NCBI RefSeq assembly: GCF_000003815.2
Contig: NC_049983.1
Span: 16,328,059-16,392,058, forward strand
Direction of reading: 5' to 3'
DNA: 64,000 nucleotides
DNA from: Branchiostoma floridae
Lineage: Eukaryota; Chordata; Leptocardii; Amphioxiformes; Branchiostomatidae
Below are positions 23,201 to 34,974 of the stretch, in pieces (the first letter of the stretch is position 1; each line of letters starts with the position of its first letter). The notes beneath the pieces are model-generated. The model saw nothing but the letters and a program-made list of their open reading frames with translations, was not told the DNA's origin and did no database searches. Both the position numbers and the translations under genes were made by a program.

Positions 23201-23422
23201 TTGGGTTTGTAGGGCTCTCTCTGTGTGCCAGGCAAAAGATATTCCTTCAGCTTTGTCACTGTTGACATCATACAGCATTGGGGATTCTGACTTGTACATT
23301 GTGTTTTCTTTTGAGTGCATCTCAGCCAAAACATTTGTGCTTGAGCCTGTAATTTGTATCTCCTGTATGCTTCCACGGTTTTCCTTCCCTGGATACATGA
23401 TGGATGTTACGCCCTGTATCAC
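20269..23422 (-). CDS. C2H2 zinc-finger protein with duplicated three-finger module and C-terminal repeats (interrupted by an N gap)
   Basis: The minus-strand reading frame runs from an ATG at 23422 or 23398 (MYPGKENRGSIQEIQ) to 23198. A misplaced inverted segment and an N gap (23024-23197) follow, and the frame then continues from 23023 to the stop at 20269-20271. A probable acceptor (GATACAG) lies just above the start, so 5' exons are likely but not located. After the gap there is a Gln/Asn/Ser-rich region, then fingers starting FGCETC, YRCNTC and LRCLNC (the last ends CxxxHVC), a long linker with near-identical ~58-residue repeats (ESTIQFPQLKSTLSKKRKTD), a second copy of the three-finger module (YTCKTC, YSCDMC, LRCPKC), four more fingers (GYCQTC, IACPWEGC, YICEYC, FKCDKC) and about nine 17-residue repeats of the type SKVNVNSSDHGSPIPEG. 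It is a nuclear DNA-binding protein by family; the target is unknown. The repeat array has a 51-bp DNA period or close to it. Confidence 0.85.
23024..23123. other. Assembly gap, 100 N
   Basis: One hundred N interrupt the N-terminal coding region of the minus-strand zinc-finger gene. The round length indicates a placeholder, so the true gap size is unknown. Confidence 0.99.
23124..23197. repeat. 74-bp perfect inverted copy of 22471-22544 next to the gap
   Basis: These 74 bases are the exact reverse complement of 22471-22544, which encodes part of the zinc-finger protein just before its first finger. They start at the first base after the N run and end where the upstream exon resumes. A mis-join at the gap is the simplest reading. 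Confidence 0.95.
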
Positions 23423-24846
23423 CAGTTAGTTAAACTCCAACAAGCCAGAGATTTCCAGAACTCCAGTAGCACGGTGGTGCTGACAGTTGACACTTTCTGT
23501 AAGAATCAAGAAAATATGTGTTAAAAACTTATTCTGGTTGTAAAAAAATTTGACAACATTAAAATACTTGTGGAATAGCCCTTCTTTGCTTATGATACAT
23601 GGATCTGGGGTGTCATTTTTTTTACCTAAAATTAAAGTAAACATGTGTATTCAGGCTACTGTGGAATTGCAATTTAGCAGACAAAAAGAAGAGAAAGTTT
23701 CATAATGATAATGGTAGAAACATGTGCTTTCCTAGGGCCAATAGATCTACTGATCTACAATGCACATGAGGGGGGACATTCGGGCAATTGTTTGCAAATC
23801 TAGTTTCTCCTTGGATTTCTTGAGCTTTGATTGTTTGATTTACAAGAACGGGCACTTTTCATTTGTCCCATTTTACCCTCCTTTTCTTCAATGGAAAAAC
23901 ATGGCCAGCTAACACACCTGTTATGGATGGTACATGAAAGGTTCAGACAGGGTTGCAAATGTATTGATAAAAAGTGAACTCTTGTTTGCTTTGTGAGCAG
24001 CATCTCAGTCTTTATATACTAGTACTTATTCTATGTCACATCTCGTGGAAACGTTTTAACCGCACAATATTAGCCAATTTTTCTACCTTTTGTTTTTACA
24101 AAACCCATCTACTCTTCTCATCCCTCCTCCAATACGATTATTACTGGTACGTCCCTAGCCCGCACGGCGGGACATCCAGAGTGGTGCGATATGTCTTTCC
24201 ATTCAGTTTCACAACAAATTACGCAGTAAAGCGAACAACAAATTACAAAACTTGACTAGCGAGGCAAAGTAAATATTCAAATTTGAAGTACAATTTTCCC
24301 ACTGCGCCCGCAACAAAATATTTGATTTTGGGACCCCCGACAGCGCCACAAGGCCGAGAAATGTCCAGGTCACAACAAACTAACATACTGGGTCGGCTGT
24401 TCTCTGTCTGGCGCTATGACAGCTCAGTTGTGACAGTGTGATAGTTTATCGCCCAGAGACTGTTACTGTCAGAAACTATATATTTAGAAAACACAAAAGA
24501 AGCACAAGAAACTCTAGAAAGCGGGTCAGAAAGCGGTTTCGTTTCGACAAACCGCGGTTATAGGAAATCATCATCGAGATTAACTTTATATGACATAATG
24601 TGAATAACTTTAACAACAACAAAACAGTCACTAAAACAGTCAATATATAAACATGACTTCCCAGTACCGTACCTAAATCCTAGGCTTCTGTAGCTTGTCT
24701 GAAGAAAACGTTGTTCAGATGGAGTTTAGTTGTACCGTTATGTGTGTGCCACCATTTTCGAACAGCCCGCCGCACGAGGGGTCGTCTGGAAGCAATCTTA
24801 TCCCACAATCCTTTGCAAAACTCGTTCCCATGCTTGCTACAGTCCA
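23423..24846. other. Spacer upstream of the minus-strand zinc-finger gene
   Basis: No coding sequence that I can support. 5' untranslated exons and the promoter of the gene below are expected somewhere here. The 24280-24560 part is less AT-rich than its surroundings and is a reasonable place for a promoter, but no core motif decides it. Confidence 0.4.
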
Positions 24847-25035
24847 CAATCTCCAAGCAGATCCTACGGTGACATAAGATACAAAGATGTAGTATAAAAG
24901 CTGGCAAAGGAGTATAGCCGGCCAAAGGGAGTCAGACGGGCACCGGAACATACACACTCCTACTCCTTAGCCGACTTCACTCAGCTGACAGCTTTTAGTA
25001 CTATCTTATGCTACTGTGGTATCTGCTTGGAGATT
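24847..25035. mobile_element. MITE, CTCCAAGCAG termini, copy C
   Basis: It starts CAATCTCCAAGCAGATCCTA and ends with the inverse (GATCTGCTTGGAGATT type). It is flanked by 9-bp repeats TACAGTCCA (24838-24846) and TACAGCCCA (25036-25044), 8 of 9 identical. The interior shares AAAAGCTGGC and GGAGT...AGCC words with copies B and D. Confidence 0.88.
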
Positions 25036-25404
25036 TACAGCCCAAACATCTATGCCACAGCTTGAGTAAATTTTATTGAATGGCATCTGTGTACTCATTA
25101 GTTTGCAACTGATTTTGTAAGACTTTTACCTGCTGGAGATGAGAAATATGACGAAAAAGTACCAAATTGAGCAAATACTTGTGTTGTTGACTTGATTGCA
25201 TTTATAGCCACATACACTGACACACACACACAAGCACAAGTGAAAACGTATTAAACCTTCTTGCCGAAGGTAAAATGTAATAACAATATCCAACAAATCA
25301 ACATATCAATAAACAACAGCCACCAAATACAATTTATCTTTTATTATACACAATGTACTGTGTTTGCAACTTGAATCACTTATGCATTTAAATAACATTT
25401 CAAT

Positions 25405-25586
25405 TACAGTCAAACCTGTATTAGGGGCCACCTCTACAGAGGGGCCACCTGTCCACAGTGGCCACTTTTTGTCGGTCCCTTGGGTATTTTATCTACAAGT
25501 TGCCACCTCTATACAGAGGCCACCTGTCTATAGTGGCCAAATTTGTCCGGTCCCTTGAGTGGCCGCTATAGACAGGTTTGACTGTA
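25405..25586. mobile_element. TIR element with TACAGTCAAACCTGT ends
   Basis: The left end TACAGTCAAACCTGT and the right end ACAGGTTTGACTGTA are perfect 15-bp inverted repeats. The interior consists of imperfect repeats of GGCCACCTGTCTATAGTGGC type. A diverged relative lies at 26615-26764. TA is the likely target duplication, as in Tc1/mariner-derived MITEs. Confidence 0.88.
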
Positions 25587-25838
25587 GACAATAAATAAAT
25601 GTATGTCTGGAGTAACCTCTCAGGATGAACTTACTATCCAGATGACTTGATAATTATGTAAATTATGTATGTAGATTATAGTAATATATCTATAGATGTT
25701 GTCATCTTTTATTTAACTTAATATACATGTAAATACTTTGCTAGTGGCCAAATTCATTCTTGTTTTACTCATATAGAACAATTTCACTTCTGACATATTA
25801 TTATCAAATCCAATGTACACGTTAGCACACAATACTTA

Positions 25839-25883
25839 GTGTAGGCAAGGAGCTTTTATGATATAAAAGCTCCTTGGTGTAGG
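25839..25883. repeat. 31-bp palindrome flanked by a perfect 7-bp direct repeat
   Basis: CAAGGAGCTTTTATG-a-TATAAAAGCTCCTTG type palindrome at 25846-25876, with GTGTAGG repeated exactly at 25839-25845 and 25877-25883. It looks like a minute insertion with a target-site duplication. Related examples are at 28271-28306, 52568-52612 and 53289-53331. Confidence 0.85.
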
Positions 25884-26457
25884 TATCAATTCATATACCA
25901 AAACACAAATAAAGTTATGTACTAGCATTTTGCTCTCACAATAGATAAACAAAAGTGTTGGGATCATAAATATTTTTTTGGGGACAGACTTGACAACAAA
26001 GTGCTCTTTCTACAATGGCCTAGGGCTGTTGTTTATGTCAAAGATAAAGTACAATGCACCAATCACGTAGACTTACAAACTGTACTGTAAATCTTTGAAA
26101 CTTTTGCATTGGTTTTATTTTGCAGTGACCTCCACCACAAATTCATGACACTGTAAATATGTATTCTTAATGACGCATAGTAGTCGTATACTGTAAGCAG
26201 GTTTGTTTCCAATGTGAATTAAAGCACCCTTTTTCATCGTACCCCAACATAAAACCACTGCTTCAGTTTCAAGCTTTACAGTACCATTCTCACTGTTCAT
26301 CAGACTGTAGCCTTACAAGCAAGTCTCACTACGCTTCACTTGATTTATCTCACCAGGGGGCATACATATATAAATACTGAAGGTCAAGCTGACCTGTTCT
26401 TCAGGTAGCTTCTGTTCACAATGCAAAACAACAATGTAACCTGCACCCTTCATTCAT

Positions 26458-26573
26458 TCTCTCCAAGCAGAGGTTAGGCTTTTTTAAACGTTTTTATCAG
26501 CCTTTCTATTTTGTACTGTTTTCTTGATGTCTCGCTGCCGTACCTTTACTTTAAGGCCTGGGCTTGGAGAGTA
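26458..26573. mobile_element. MITE with TCTCTCCAAGC termini
   Basis: A 116-bp element with ends TCTCTCCAAGCAG and GCTTGGAGAGTA, flanked by a perfect 10-bp repeat CTTCATTCAT (26448-26457 and 26574-26583). The interior (AAACGTTTTTATCAGCCTTT) resembles that of the element at 38298-38480. Confidence 0.88.
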
Positions 26574-26614
26574 CTTCATTCATGCTTTTCGAAAATATCC
26601 AATCACAAGAGCAG

Positions 26615-26764
26615 TACAGTCAGATCTGAACAAGACACCACTTCTACTGAAGGACCACCTGGCCACTTTTTGGTGGTGCCTTAGATAATTTTTTCCATCG
26701 TCTACAGTCACCACCTGTCACTTATCAGTCCCCTGAGTGGTCATCTTGGGCAGTTTTGACTGTA
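26615..26764. mobile_element. Diverged TIR element of the TACAGTCAAACC family
   Basis: The ends TACAGTCAGATCTG and CAGTTTTGACTGTA, and the interior GGACCACCTGGCCACTTTTT, match the 25405-25586 element with more divergence. Confidence 0.75.
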
Positions 26765-27463
26765 CTTTATTACACAGGTTAATCAGATATTTAAACTTCT
26801 AATAAATAAATTTTGGCCATCTATACTTTGAGCAGCAGCGGCAGCACCACAAGCAAGATTTTTGTACATTTACAAAATTTACATGACATCATCATTACAA
26901 TAACCAGCTATTGACTGTTGTTTGCAGTGGTATTCTCCTCAAGGTCATTGTGGTGAAATTTTGACAGCGAGTAACACTGAGAATGCTTCCCCATTGTACT
27001 GCTACTACTAGTTCTAGAGTAATATGGAACTGTTTTGGCTGCAAACATATTTTTCAACATGACGAGAACCTCATTTTCCATGCCTGGCTTTGCATAATAA
27101 TACATAAGATGATATTTGTAACAACAATTACTTGTACTTTTAACTAGTCACTTGGCTTCCATGGAATACTGGTAACTCTAAAAACTTAACAGATACGAAA
27201 TATCTGAATTTCCTTAAAAACAAAAAGAAAACAATTCCATTGGTAGCATAAGAATCAAGATACAGTTGACAGTGCTAGTTCTCAACAATTTCTTTGGCAA
27301 CAAAAGATTGTGTTTCAATCTATCTACCTAGCACAAGCAACCTAAACTTACTTATGTGTGTTTTTGAACACACGTCCATCTTTCTACTGGTTTGTGCTTT
27401 TACCGTGTTATCTGCAACATAGTGAATCACATTTGGAATTTTTCTTACACTTCTTTAGATCTA

Positions 27464-29224
27464 TCACCTTTCAATACTTAATCTGCACATACACAGTTGT
27501 TGTAATATACTTGCCAAAACCATGCAGCTGTACACATTTAAATAATTGTTAAACAATATCCATATCTTCTTTTCCTGACTTTGTATTACACATAGTTTTG
27601 TTGATTTGCTCTTCTTTTCACCCTCTACTATACCTAAATTGCGGTGAACTAGCTTGGCCCTTACTTTAACAGTTAATTTTTTATGTCTGACTTGTCTTCT
27701 TGTCTGTTCTTGGGACATACAGTTGTACAGTGGTGCTTCTTCCATCCTGAAGCTGTCACATGAAGTTTTCTTGGTGCAACAGTTATCTACTTCTGTGACT
27801 TTTCTCTGGGGGTCTTCTACATTGTCTTCTACGGAGGGCGATTCCTTGCAGGGAGGCACATCAACTTTCAGTCCTTCATCAGAATCACAGTTCCACTTGT
27901 TGTCTTGTTGCTGCTTTGCACCTTCCTTCACCTGCAAAGGTTGTCCTCTGTTGTTGCCACTTTCTTCACTGGTATATGTAGTACTTGCGTAGGGATGGAC
28001 TTCAATATCTCTTGGGTAAGTTAAGGTCTCAAGATTGGGGACTTTGCAATGGATTTTGGGTGCATCAGAATGGTCTTCACTTTCTGTCAGAAAGGACATT
28101 GTTCCTCCACAGTGGATTTTTCTGGGCATATCAGAAATGACGAACTCGTCTCTGGCGCTGATCCTCAGGCCTGTTGGGGACAACAAACAGTTATGTTAAT
28201 TCATCACTTTTATCTGCATACCCGGTAAAAAGCCTTCAGGCATAACACTCCAGTTTTGAACAGTGAGTGAGTATATTCAAGGACGTTAAAACGTCCTTGG
28301 TACAGTAAGTAGTTTAAGATCAGACTGTAAGATGGACCCCTAGTCTTTTTGAAAAGTGTTCTTTGATGTGCTAGAAGCATAGCTATCCTCAAACAAAGGA
28401 CCTCCATTTTACACCCTATCCAAGGGAAGTCCATCAGTTGAAGTTTGGTACTCATTTGAGTCATTTTCACCTGAGTGAAGTGAGGAAACTTGAAAGGGCA
28501 TCATTCTAACTCAGATTCTGGCCCAAACGGGTTTAACGATCACCCCTCACGATGTCACCATTACAAGACCTTAATTTTCACACAGATCTGCTTTGAAATG
28601 ATATGATATCAGTGGCTAATATTACGTATTGAGTCCAATAACTAAACTGAGCATACATTTGTGTCTTTCAACAAGTTATCTACAAGTGTTGCCATGATCC
28701 AAGAACAACATTTAGAAGCCAACAACCAGCTTTGAATTCCAACAACAACAATCCAACTGTTCGATCAGTGAGCCCGAAACAAAAGCAAATCATGCACACG
28801 TGTGAATAGAACAAAAGATAACTGATAAAAGCTCCTTGGCTATATTGACAAGTCATCAGAAAGTTGTACTGTTTTTTTTACAGGTTTTGGCATGGAAAAC
28901 ATATCTATAAATCACGAAATCAACATTTTCCCAGTAACCAAGAGAATGTACATAATGCTGTACAAAGTCAACATTTTGTTGTGTGTCTAAACGTAAAAAA
29001 AAATATTATTGCGGTATTTTCAAAGATGAAAGGGCACACAAACAAGGCTCCCCTCCCGACAAAGGACGACCCTTTTTTACGTACCGTTCAGCCCACAGGT
29101 ATATGATAGGGTACAGCTCATCCCAGGTGTATCTCTGTACCAGGTACAGGCCGAAAAGTTCGATTTCTGTCACCCAACACAGCATAAGAAAGGCGCAAAG
29201 CACCAGCAAAATAGCGCTAAACAT
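27464..29224 (-). CDS. Candidate membrane-anchored protein, function unknown
   Basis: I do not recognise this protein. Exon 1 (29085-29224) starts at an ATG and encodes MFSAILLVLCAFLMLCWVTE followed by IELFGLYLVQRYTWDELYPI and IYLWAER: a signal peptide or signal anchor with an aromatic stretch, ending at a good donor (CG|GTACGT). A long minus-strand frame lower down (to the stop at 27464) is polar and Ser/Glu/Lys-rich (KKLTVKVRAKLVHRNLG, EGEKKSKSTK). The stronger-looking acceptor (CCCCAACAG before 28170) is out of phase with exon 1 and stops after 13 codons. An acceptor 13 nt further in (GATCAG before 28157) keeps the frame and gives a 277-aa protein. An unseen middle exon, or two separate genes, are alternatives. 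A minus-strand AATAAA near 26110 could be the 3' end. Confidence 0.45.
28271..28306. repeat. 22-bp palindrome (CAAGGACG type) with imperfect 7-bp flanks
   Basis: CAAGGACGTTAAAACGTCCTTG at 28278-28299 in two halves (CAAGGACGTT and AACGTCCTTG), flanked by GTATATT and GTACAGT (5 of 7 identical). Same design as the 25846-25876 palindrome. Confidence 0.65.
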
Positions 29225-29259
29225 GGCCGTCTTTCATTCCTTCCTCGAAGAGGGTTGCG

Positions 29260-31235
29260 GTCGCATTTGTCTCGTCACGAAAATGCAAATGAGCAAACGC
29301 CCGATTTCACGAGCACGAAATTGGAATATGACCTGACGTTGCGACGTTGCACGTGAGTTGCCCAATCCCGGCACGCGAGGAAGCCCAGGACAGCGATCGT
29401 GCCCCACGACGTATGTCTATGATTCTCAAACTGACAACATACAATTGACGAATCGCTGGGAAAAATGATGCCCCACGACGTATATTAACGTTATGTCTAT
29501 GATTCTCAAACTGACAACATACAATAATTGACGAATCGCTGGGAAAAATGATGCCCCACGACGTATGTCTATAATTCTCAAACTGACAACATACAATTGA
29601 CGAATCGCTGGGAAAAATGATGCCCCACGATGTATGTCTATGATTCTCAAACTGACAACATACAATTGACGAATTGCTGGGAAAAATGATGCCCCACGAC
29701 GTATGTCTATGATTCTCAAACTGACAGCATACATCAGTTCTGTCATATCTGATTTCACATCTGACAGTGCTACCGAAGAACTTCTGTCATCTGCCCTACT
29801 ATGATGACCTAAAATATTACACCAAGTCAGGTTTTTAATCTAAAATATAACCTATGATTTTAACATCTAACATCTGACAATGGTCCTTACAACCGGTATC
29901 AGGTTTTTAATCTAACATCTGACATTGGTCCTTACACCAAGTCAGGTTTTTAATCTAACATCTGACATTGGTCCTTACACCAAGTCAGGTTTTTAATCTA
30001 ACATCTGACATTGGTCCTTACACCAAGTCAGGTTTTTAATCTAACATCTGACATTGGTCCTTGCGCCATGTCAGAATTTTAAATCAGATTTTAGATTGAA
30101 ATNNNNNNNNNNNNNNNNNNNNNNNNNNNNNNNNNNNNNNNNNNNNNNNNNNNNNNNNNNNNNNNNNNNNNNNNNNNNNNNNNNNNNNNNNNNNNNNNNN
30201 NNGACAGTGCTACAAAATGTGCCAGATGGTAGACTAGAAATCTTACATTGGGAGGATGATTGTTAGATGTCAGACAGGAAGTCGGACATTAATATGAAAA
30301 ATGTCAGGTGTTAGATTAAAAATGTGACATGGCGTAAGGACAATTGTCAGATGTTAGATTGAAAACCTGACATGGTGTAAGGGCCAATGTCAGATCTTAG
30401 ATAAAAAAACTGACACCGGTTGTAAGGACCATTGTCAGATGTTACTAGATTTAAAACATGCATAGTAGGGCAGATGACAAAATTAGTTCTTCGCATTGTC
30501 ATATGTCACATATTCACATCATTACGGTAGCACTGTCAGATGCGTCAATTGTATGTTGTCAGTTTGAGAATCATAGACATACGTCGTGGGGCATCATTTT
30601 CCCCAGCAATTCGTCAATTGTATGTTGTCAGTTTGAGAATTATAGACATACGTCGTGGGGCATCATTTTCCCCAGGGATTCGTCAATTGTATGTTGTCAG
30701 TTTGAGAATCATAGACATACGTCGTGGGGCATCATTTTTCCCAGCGATTCGTCAATTATTGTATGTTGTCAGTTTGAGAATCATAGACATAACGTTTATA
30801 CGTCGTGGGGCATCATTTTCCCCAGCAATTCGTCAATTGTATGTTGTCAGTTTGAGAATCATAGACATACGTCGTGGGGCATCATTTTTCCCAGCGATTC
30901 GTCAATTATTGTATGTTGTCAGTTTGAGAATCATAGACATAACGTTTATACGTCGTGGGGCATCATTTTTCCCAGCGATTCGTCAATTGTATGTTGTCAG
31001 TTTGAGAATCATTGCGTCGTGGGGCATCATTTTTCCCAGCAATTCGTCAATTGTATGTTGTCAGTTTGAGAATTATAGACATACGTCGTGGGGCACGATC
31101 GCTGTCCTGGGCTTCCTCGCGTGCCGGGATTGGGCAACTCACGTGCAACGTCGCAACGTCAGGTCATATTCCAATTTCGTGGTCGTGAAATCGGGCGTTT
31201 GCTCATTTGCATTTTCGTGACGAGACAAATGCGAC
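29260..31235. repeat. ~2-kb inverted repeat with minisatellite arms, N gap at the centre
   Basis: The outer ~155 bp of the left arm (from GTCGCATTTGTCTCGTCACG at 29260) recurs inverted at the right end (to 31235) with a single difference seen. Inside, both arms consist of a 69-bp tandem repeat (left about 29396-29740, ~5 units; right about 30541-31095, ~8 units). Further in is a 43-bp repeat containing CCTTACACCAAGTCAGG (29870-30065, with diverged inverse copies at 30300-30450). Unit number and the order of variant units differ between the arms. Long inverted arms made of tandem subrepeats are typical of Foldback-type elements. No target duplication was found at the ends. Confidence 0.85.
30103..30202. 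other. Assembly gap, 100 N
   Basis: A 100-N placeholder lies at the centre of the 2-kb inverted repeat, where a hairpin would be hardest to sequence and assemble. Confidence 0.99.
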
Positions 31236-31776
31236 TGTACCCAAAATGCAAATTAGATCTAAACTGTACCGAAAATGCAAATTTGATATCGAAGAATCTT
31301 TTAGAAACCTGGAGAATCATCAAGAATCATTAGGGATTTTCATAATTCTACAGGTTTGAATCATTATCTAGACATAATATAATCTAAATGATATGCAATT
31401 TGGTACATTTCCAGAAATTTGGGCAAGACGATCTCGTCCCCATTTATACAAGACCACATAACCAGTTACCCGCCATTCCGGGTTAACAGCATAATACGGA
31501 TATCTATGTGTAGGATTAGATTATAAAAACAACAAATATTATTTGTGCATATAATTTATTAGTATTTAACCTGAAAATTACTACTTTTTACCCTTAATAG
31601 ACTTTTAGATACACATTATCATGCTTACTTTTGAACATCTATGGGGTCGTTGCTGAGTGGATTAGGTCAGAGGTTAGCGTCTGCAGCATGATGGCGGTCT
31701 AGACAAATTTTCTCTCTCAACAACAACGGAAAAAACCCACCGCTCACCCGCAAAATCATCACGTTATCTCTCCAAA
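31236..31776 (+). promoter_or_regulatory. Upstream region of the 31777 gene
   Basis: No coding sequence. The last ~120 bp before the ATG are relatively GC-rich and presumably hold the 5' untranslated region (the start context CCAAAATGGCAG is favourable). The short direct repeat TGTACC(C/G)AAAATGCAAATT occurs twice, near 31236 and 31266. Confidence 0.4.
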
Positions 31777-34700
31777 ATGGCAGCGTACCATTGCTGGAAC
31801 AATACAACACCTGTGGATCAGGTAGGTTACGGTGAAAATCGTTGTTCCTCCGGAAAAATCCTTGTTCCGTTTTGTAGAAACCAGTGGTCTTTTTGTTTCA
31901 CTTTTCATACTAGCCGCGCGCGGCACGCACACTCACAGGTGTTTGTTGTGGTGTGAATGAAAATCCACCATGAAAACAGATCCAGACAGTCAGATTCTGC
32001 TGCTATCCTTTCAAAAGTGTCGTAGGTAAGGATAAACTGTGGCGTTGCAGCGTTTGTTTTTGTCTACATTTAGGTTTTTATCGTTAGGGAAGTGTTGACT
32101 TGCGCTAGAAAATGTGCCCACGCCGCGGTATCAGATTCCAAACAGCCATGCCTCCTGGCGGCTGTCTCTAAATATGCAAGTGGGCCAAGGCTAACGCGTG
32201 TTTGATTCGTCCTGGAATTTTGGACAAATCGTTACAGATTGTGTTATCTGTGTCACTGCTTGGTGGGGGAGGAAACTGAGCTATGTAATAAACCGCGAGC
32301 TCTTTTAATTATTCATGAATGTCTCATGGCCTCCAAGCACGCAGAAGTCAGTTGACAAAAATTGTTTTGACTGCTATAAAGGGCGGTTCCTAAGTTCTAT
32401 GATTTATTACCGTGTCAATGCTGAGTTGAAGGCATGGCTCTTTATAGGGCTTCTTTGAAAACAAAGTCTCTTTGACAAAACTGAGTGATGGTATTTCCAA
32501 CTTTTGCTGTCTGTTAACAATGATCAACAATGGGTGAAAACTAAAAATGCTGTCTGAAATGTAACTTGGCTAAAGCCAGTGAATAATATTCAACCCAAGC
32601 ATAAAAAGTTTGCCATTAACATCATAATAAAATGCTTTCACTGGAAGAAATCTTGGCCAGTAAATTTGTCACATTTGCTTGTCGAACACAAAAGAAGCCT
32701 TTACAGGTGCCATCTGCTGTGTGATTACTATTTGCATAACAATAGGAAGCCTCCCAGCTGGAAGTGATTCTGTTGTTGTTTAACCTGGTGGCCGTTACTG
32801 TCTCCTCGTTGACACACAAGGTGTGTATTGGGACAGAATTAATTCCACGTAACTGAAAGACAAATTCAAAAATGTGCATTGCTACCATTTTGATTTAGAA
32901 TTTTAATGGGTATATGGCAATGTTAAACAATGTGGGAAGAAAAGCATACATTGTAAAAAAAAGGTGATTATTGATATGCAGCATTCGTTAGAAAAACGGC
33001 AGTTACAGATACATGTAATTATTAGCCTCAGGGGATACCGGGGTACCTTGCTTCAAAACAACGTTTCAGAAGTTGTTGGTTAGTCCCTCCACCACATTGC
33101 TGAATTGTTTTACTGTCAAAACCTGAAAAACATAGTAAGGCAGATGTCAGATACAATGTAAATGTTTTGGCATTGCTTGCATATTATAGAATATAATTTT
33201 ATGAGGAAGAGTCAGTTAAGTCTGGACCCAACTCCTTTTGGGGCTGACATATCAGGTGAAATTGCACAAATAAAGATTTGCCAGAGGGATCAGCTAATGG
33301 TCATTGTGGCGCCTAGACTAGAGTCTGTGGAAACGTTGCACTTAAAGTAAAAGATCAACATGATGAAAGAATAGTTTGCAGTGTAGCACTTGGTGTCTAA
33401 AAAGCTAGTATAAGTATAAATCATCTGACTCACAACTGGAATTTCTGGAAAGCATGCTATAATACTGTAACTCATAAAACTTTTGCGATTTCATTTTGCG
33501 GGAGCAGAAAAACAAGCTTTCTGTAGTGTTTTAAGGAAGGGAGACATATTCTCAGTGGCATGGAATCAGCTTATCAGCTAGCAATGTCCAACAATGTTCT
33601 CTTTGTTGTTGCCTGCAACAAAACAGCCTTGGTAGAAAATGTACCCAATGTGAAGTTTGCCTTCACCGCTAATTAGCAGTGTTGATGTGTTTGGAACAGG
33701 TGCAAGGGTGCAAGCGCCAGCACGAGTATGCCTTCTCCGTCCAAGAAGACGTAGACCTGGAGTCCGTCAACCCCAAGCGAGCCTGCCAGGGTCTCCTGTC
33801 CCTGTTTGACCCGGATGACACATCCATGGAAACAGACATGCAACCAGTGACGTGGGACAATCAGCCAGACAACCAACCACTCAACCAAACAAACGTAGAC
33901 TCTAGTAACCCCACGCCTCTGGACGCCAACCAGAATGGTGCTATCACTCCTGATCAGGATGTTGCAGTAGAGATGGAGGAAGGCCCCACCCCGAAACAAA
34001 CGCCGCCCCACCGCTTCTTCGTGTCCGGTAACTCCTATCTGTCACCTGTGCTGCAGCCAACCACTCCGCAGCAGGCCTGCGGACCTTCCATCGGCGAGAT
34101 GACCCATCCCTGCAAGGTACCGCACTTCTTCTAGGTACTGAACCCGTCTGTGATTACTAATATGATTCTGGAGGGTGTTGGGCCGCTTGTGTATAAAACT
34201 TGTTGCATGATCATAGTTGTGGTAGATGTTCAATAGTTCATATAGTTGGGCATACCATGTTGTTCAAAACCAGTTTACAGTGGATATGCAAGATGACCCT
34301 GTTATCAGTTTATCCATAGCATATACATTTGTGACAGTGCATGTTACATTGTTAGTTTTTTGCCCAGGTATACAAATACAATTTTGTTGTGGTCAAAGTC
34401 AAACTTAGTTTGCCTGCTAAAGCTACTTTTTAACACTTCTAATTCTGTACGAGGCAAATAGCTTCTTAGACCAATTCCTGACCCTTTTTTAGCTAATGCC
34501 AATTATTAGAATTGTGGCCTTGCTTCATCATGTAAAAGATGTTTAGGAGAGCATGCTGTGAGACTTACTCCACTGCGCTTGTAACTGATAAGGCGTCCGT
34601 GTTTCCTCGACAGACTGCGCCTGCTCCCCAAACCTTCGTCGGCCAGGGCTTCCTCCCGCTCCCGTACCACAGCTCCACATGTGTGCGTTGTCTGTCCGGG

Positions 34701-34974
34701 TCCGCTGGCCACATCAACCACCTTGACCTTTACCACTGAGGTGACCTCCAGCACGACCCCCGACCTTTGCCACCTTGAATGACCCTTGACCTGTATCACT
34801 CAACTAACATGACTATTGCACCAATCTTTTTCTTCAATTTAGATGTCGCCTCTTCCTCATATCCATGGCTACCTGAACCGCAGCCCGACCTACAACTCGC
34901 GCTGTCTACGCTGCACGGCTGGGGAGGGCGGACACTTTAACCATATAGACGTGTACCCCTGGGAGCCATACTAA
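31777..34974 (+). CDS. Unrecognised protein with two alternative CX2CX6HX2H last exons
   Basis: Exon 1 (31777-31821) encodes MAAYHCWNNTTPVDQ. Exon 2 (33700-34116, 139 codons) encodes a polar, acidic, Pro/Asn-rich region (VNPKRACQGLLSLFDPDD, HRFFVSGNSYLSPVL). Two possible terminal exons follow, both entered in phase 0: 34614-34739 (41 aa, after CTCGACAG) and 34843-34974 (43 aa, after TTCAATTTAG). They are paralogous: the first contains CVRCLSGSAGHINHLDLY, the second CLRCTAGEGGHFNHIDVY, both CX2CX6HX2H. The second ends with the extra tail PWEPY. The predicted isoforms are 195 and 197 aa. The Cys/His pattern suggests a small zinc-binding module, which is inference; I do not know the family. The sequence has no signal peptide or membrane segment, so a soluble protein is likely. 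The 3' region is long, with an AATAAA at 37976. Confidence 0.75.

Noticed and set aside
30458-31220. Overlapping plus-strand frames of 203 and 226 codons and a minus-strand frame at 29426-29758
   Set aside because: The 69-bp minisatellite unit is 23 codons long, so any unit without a stop reads through the whole array in several frames; the products are repeats with no domain.
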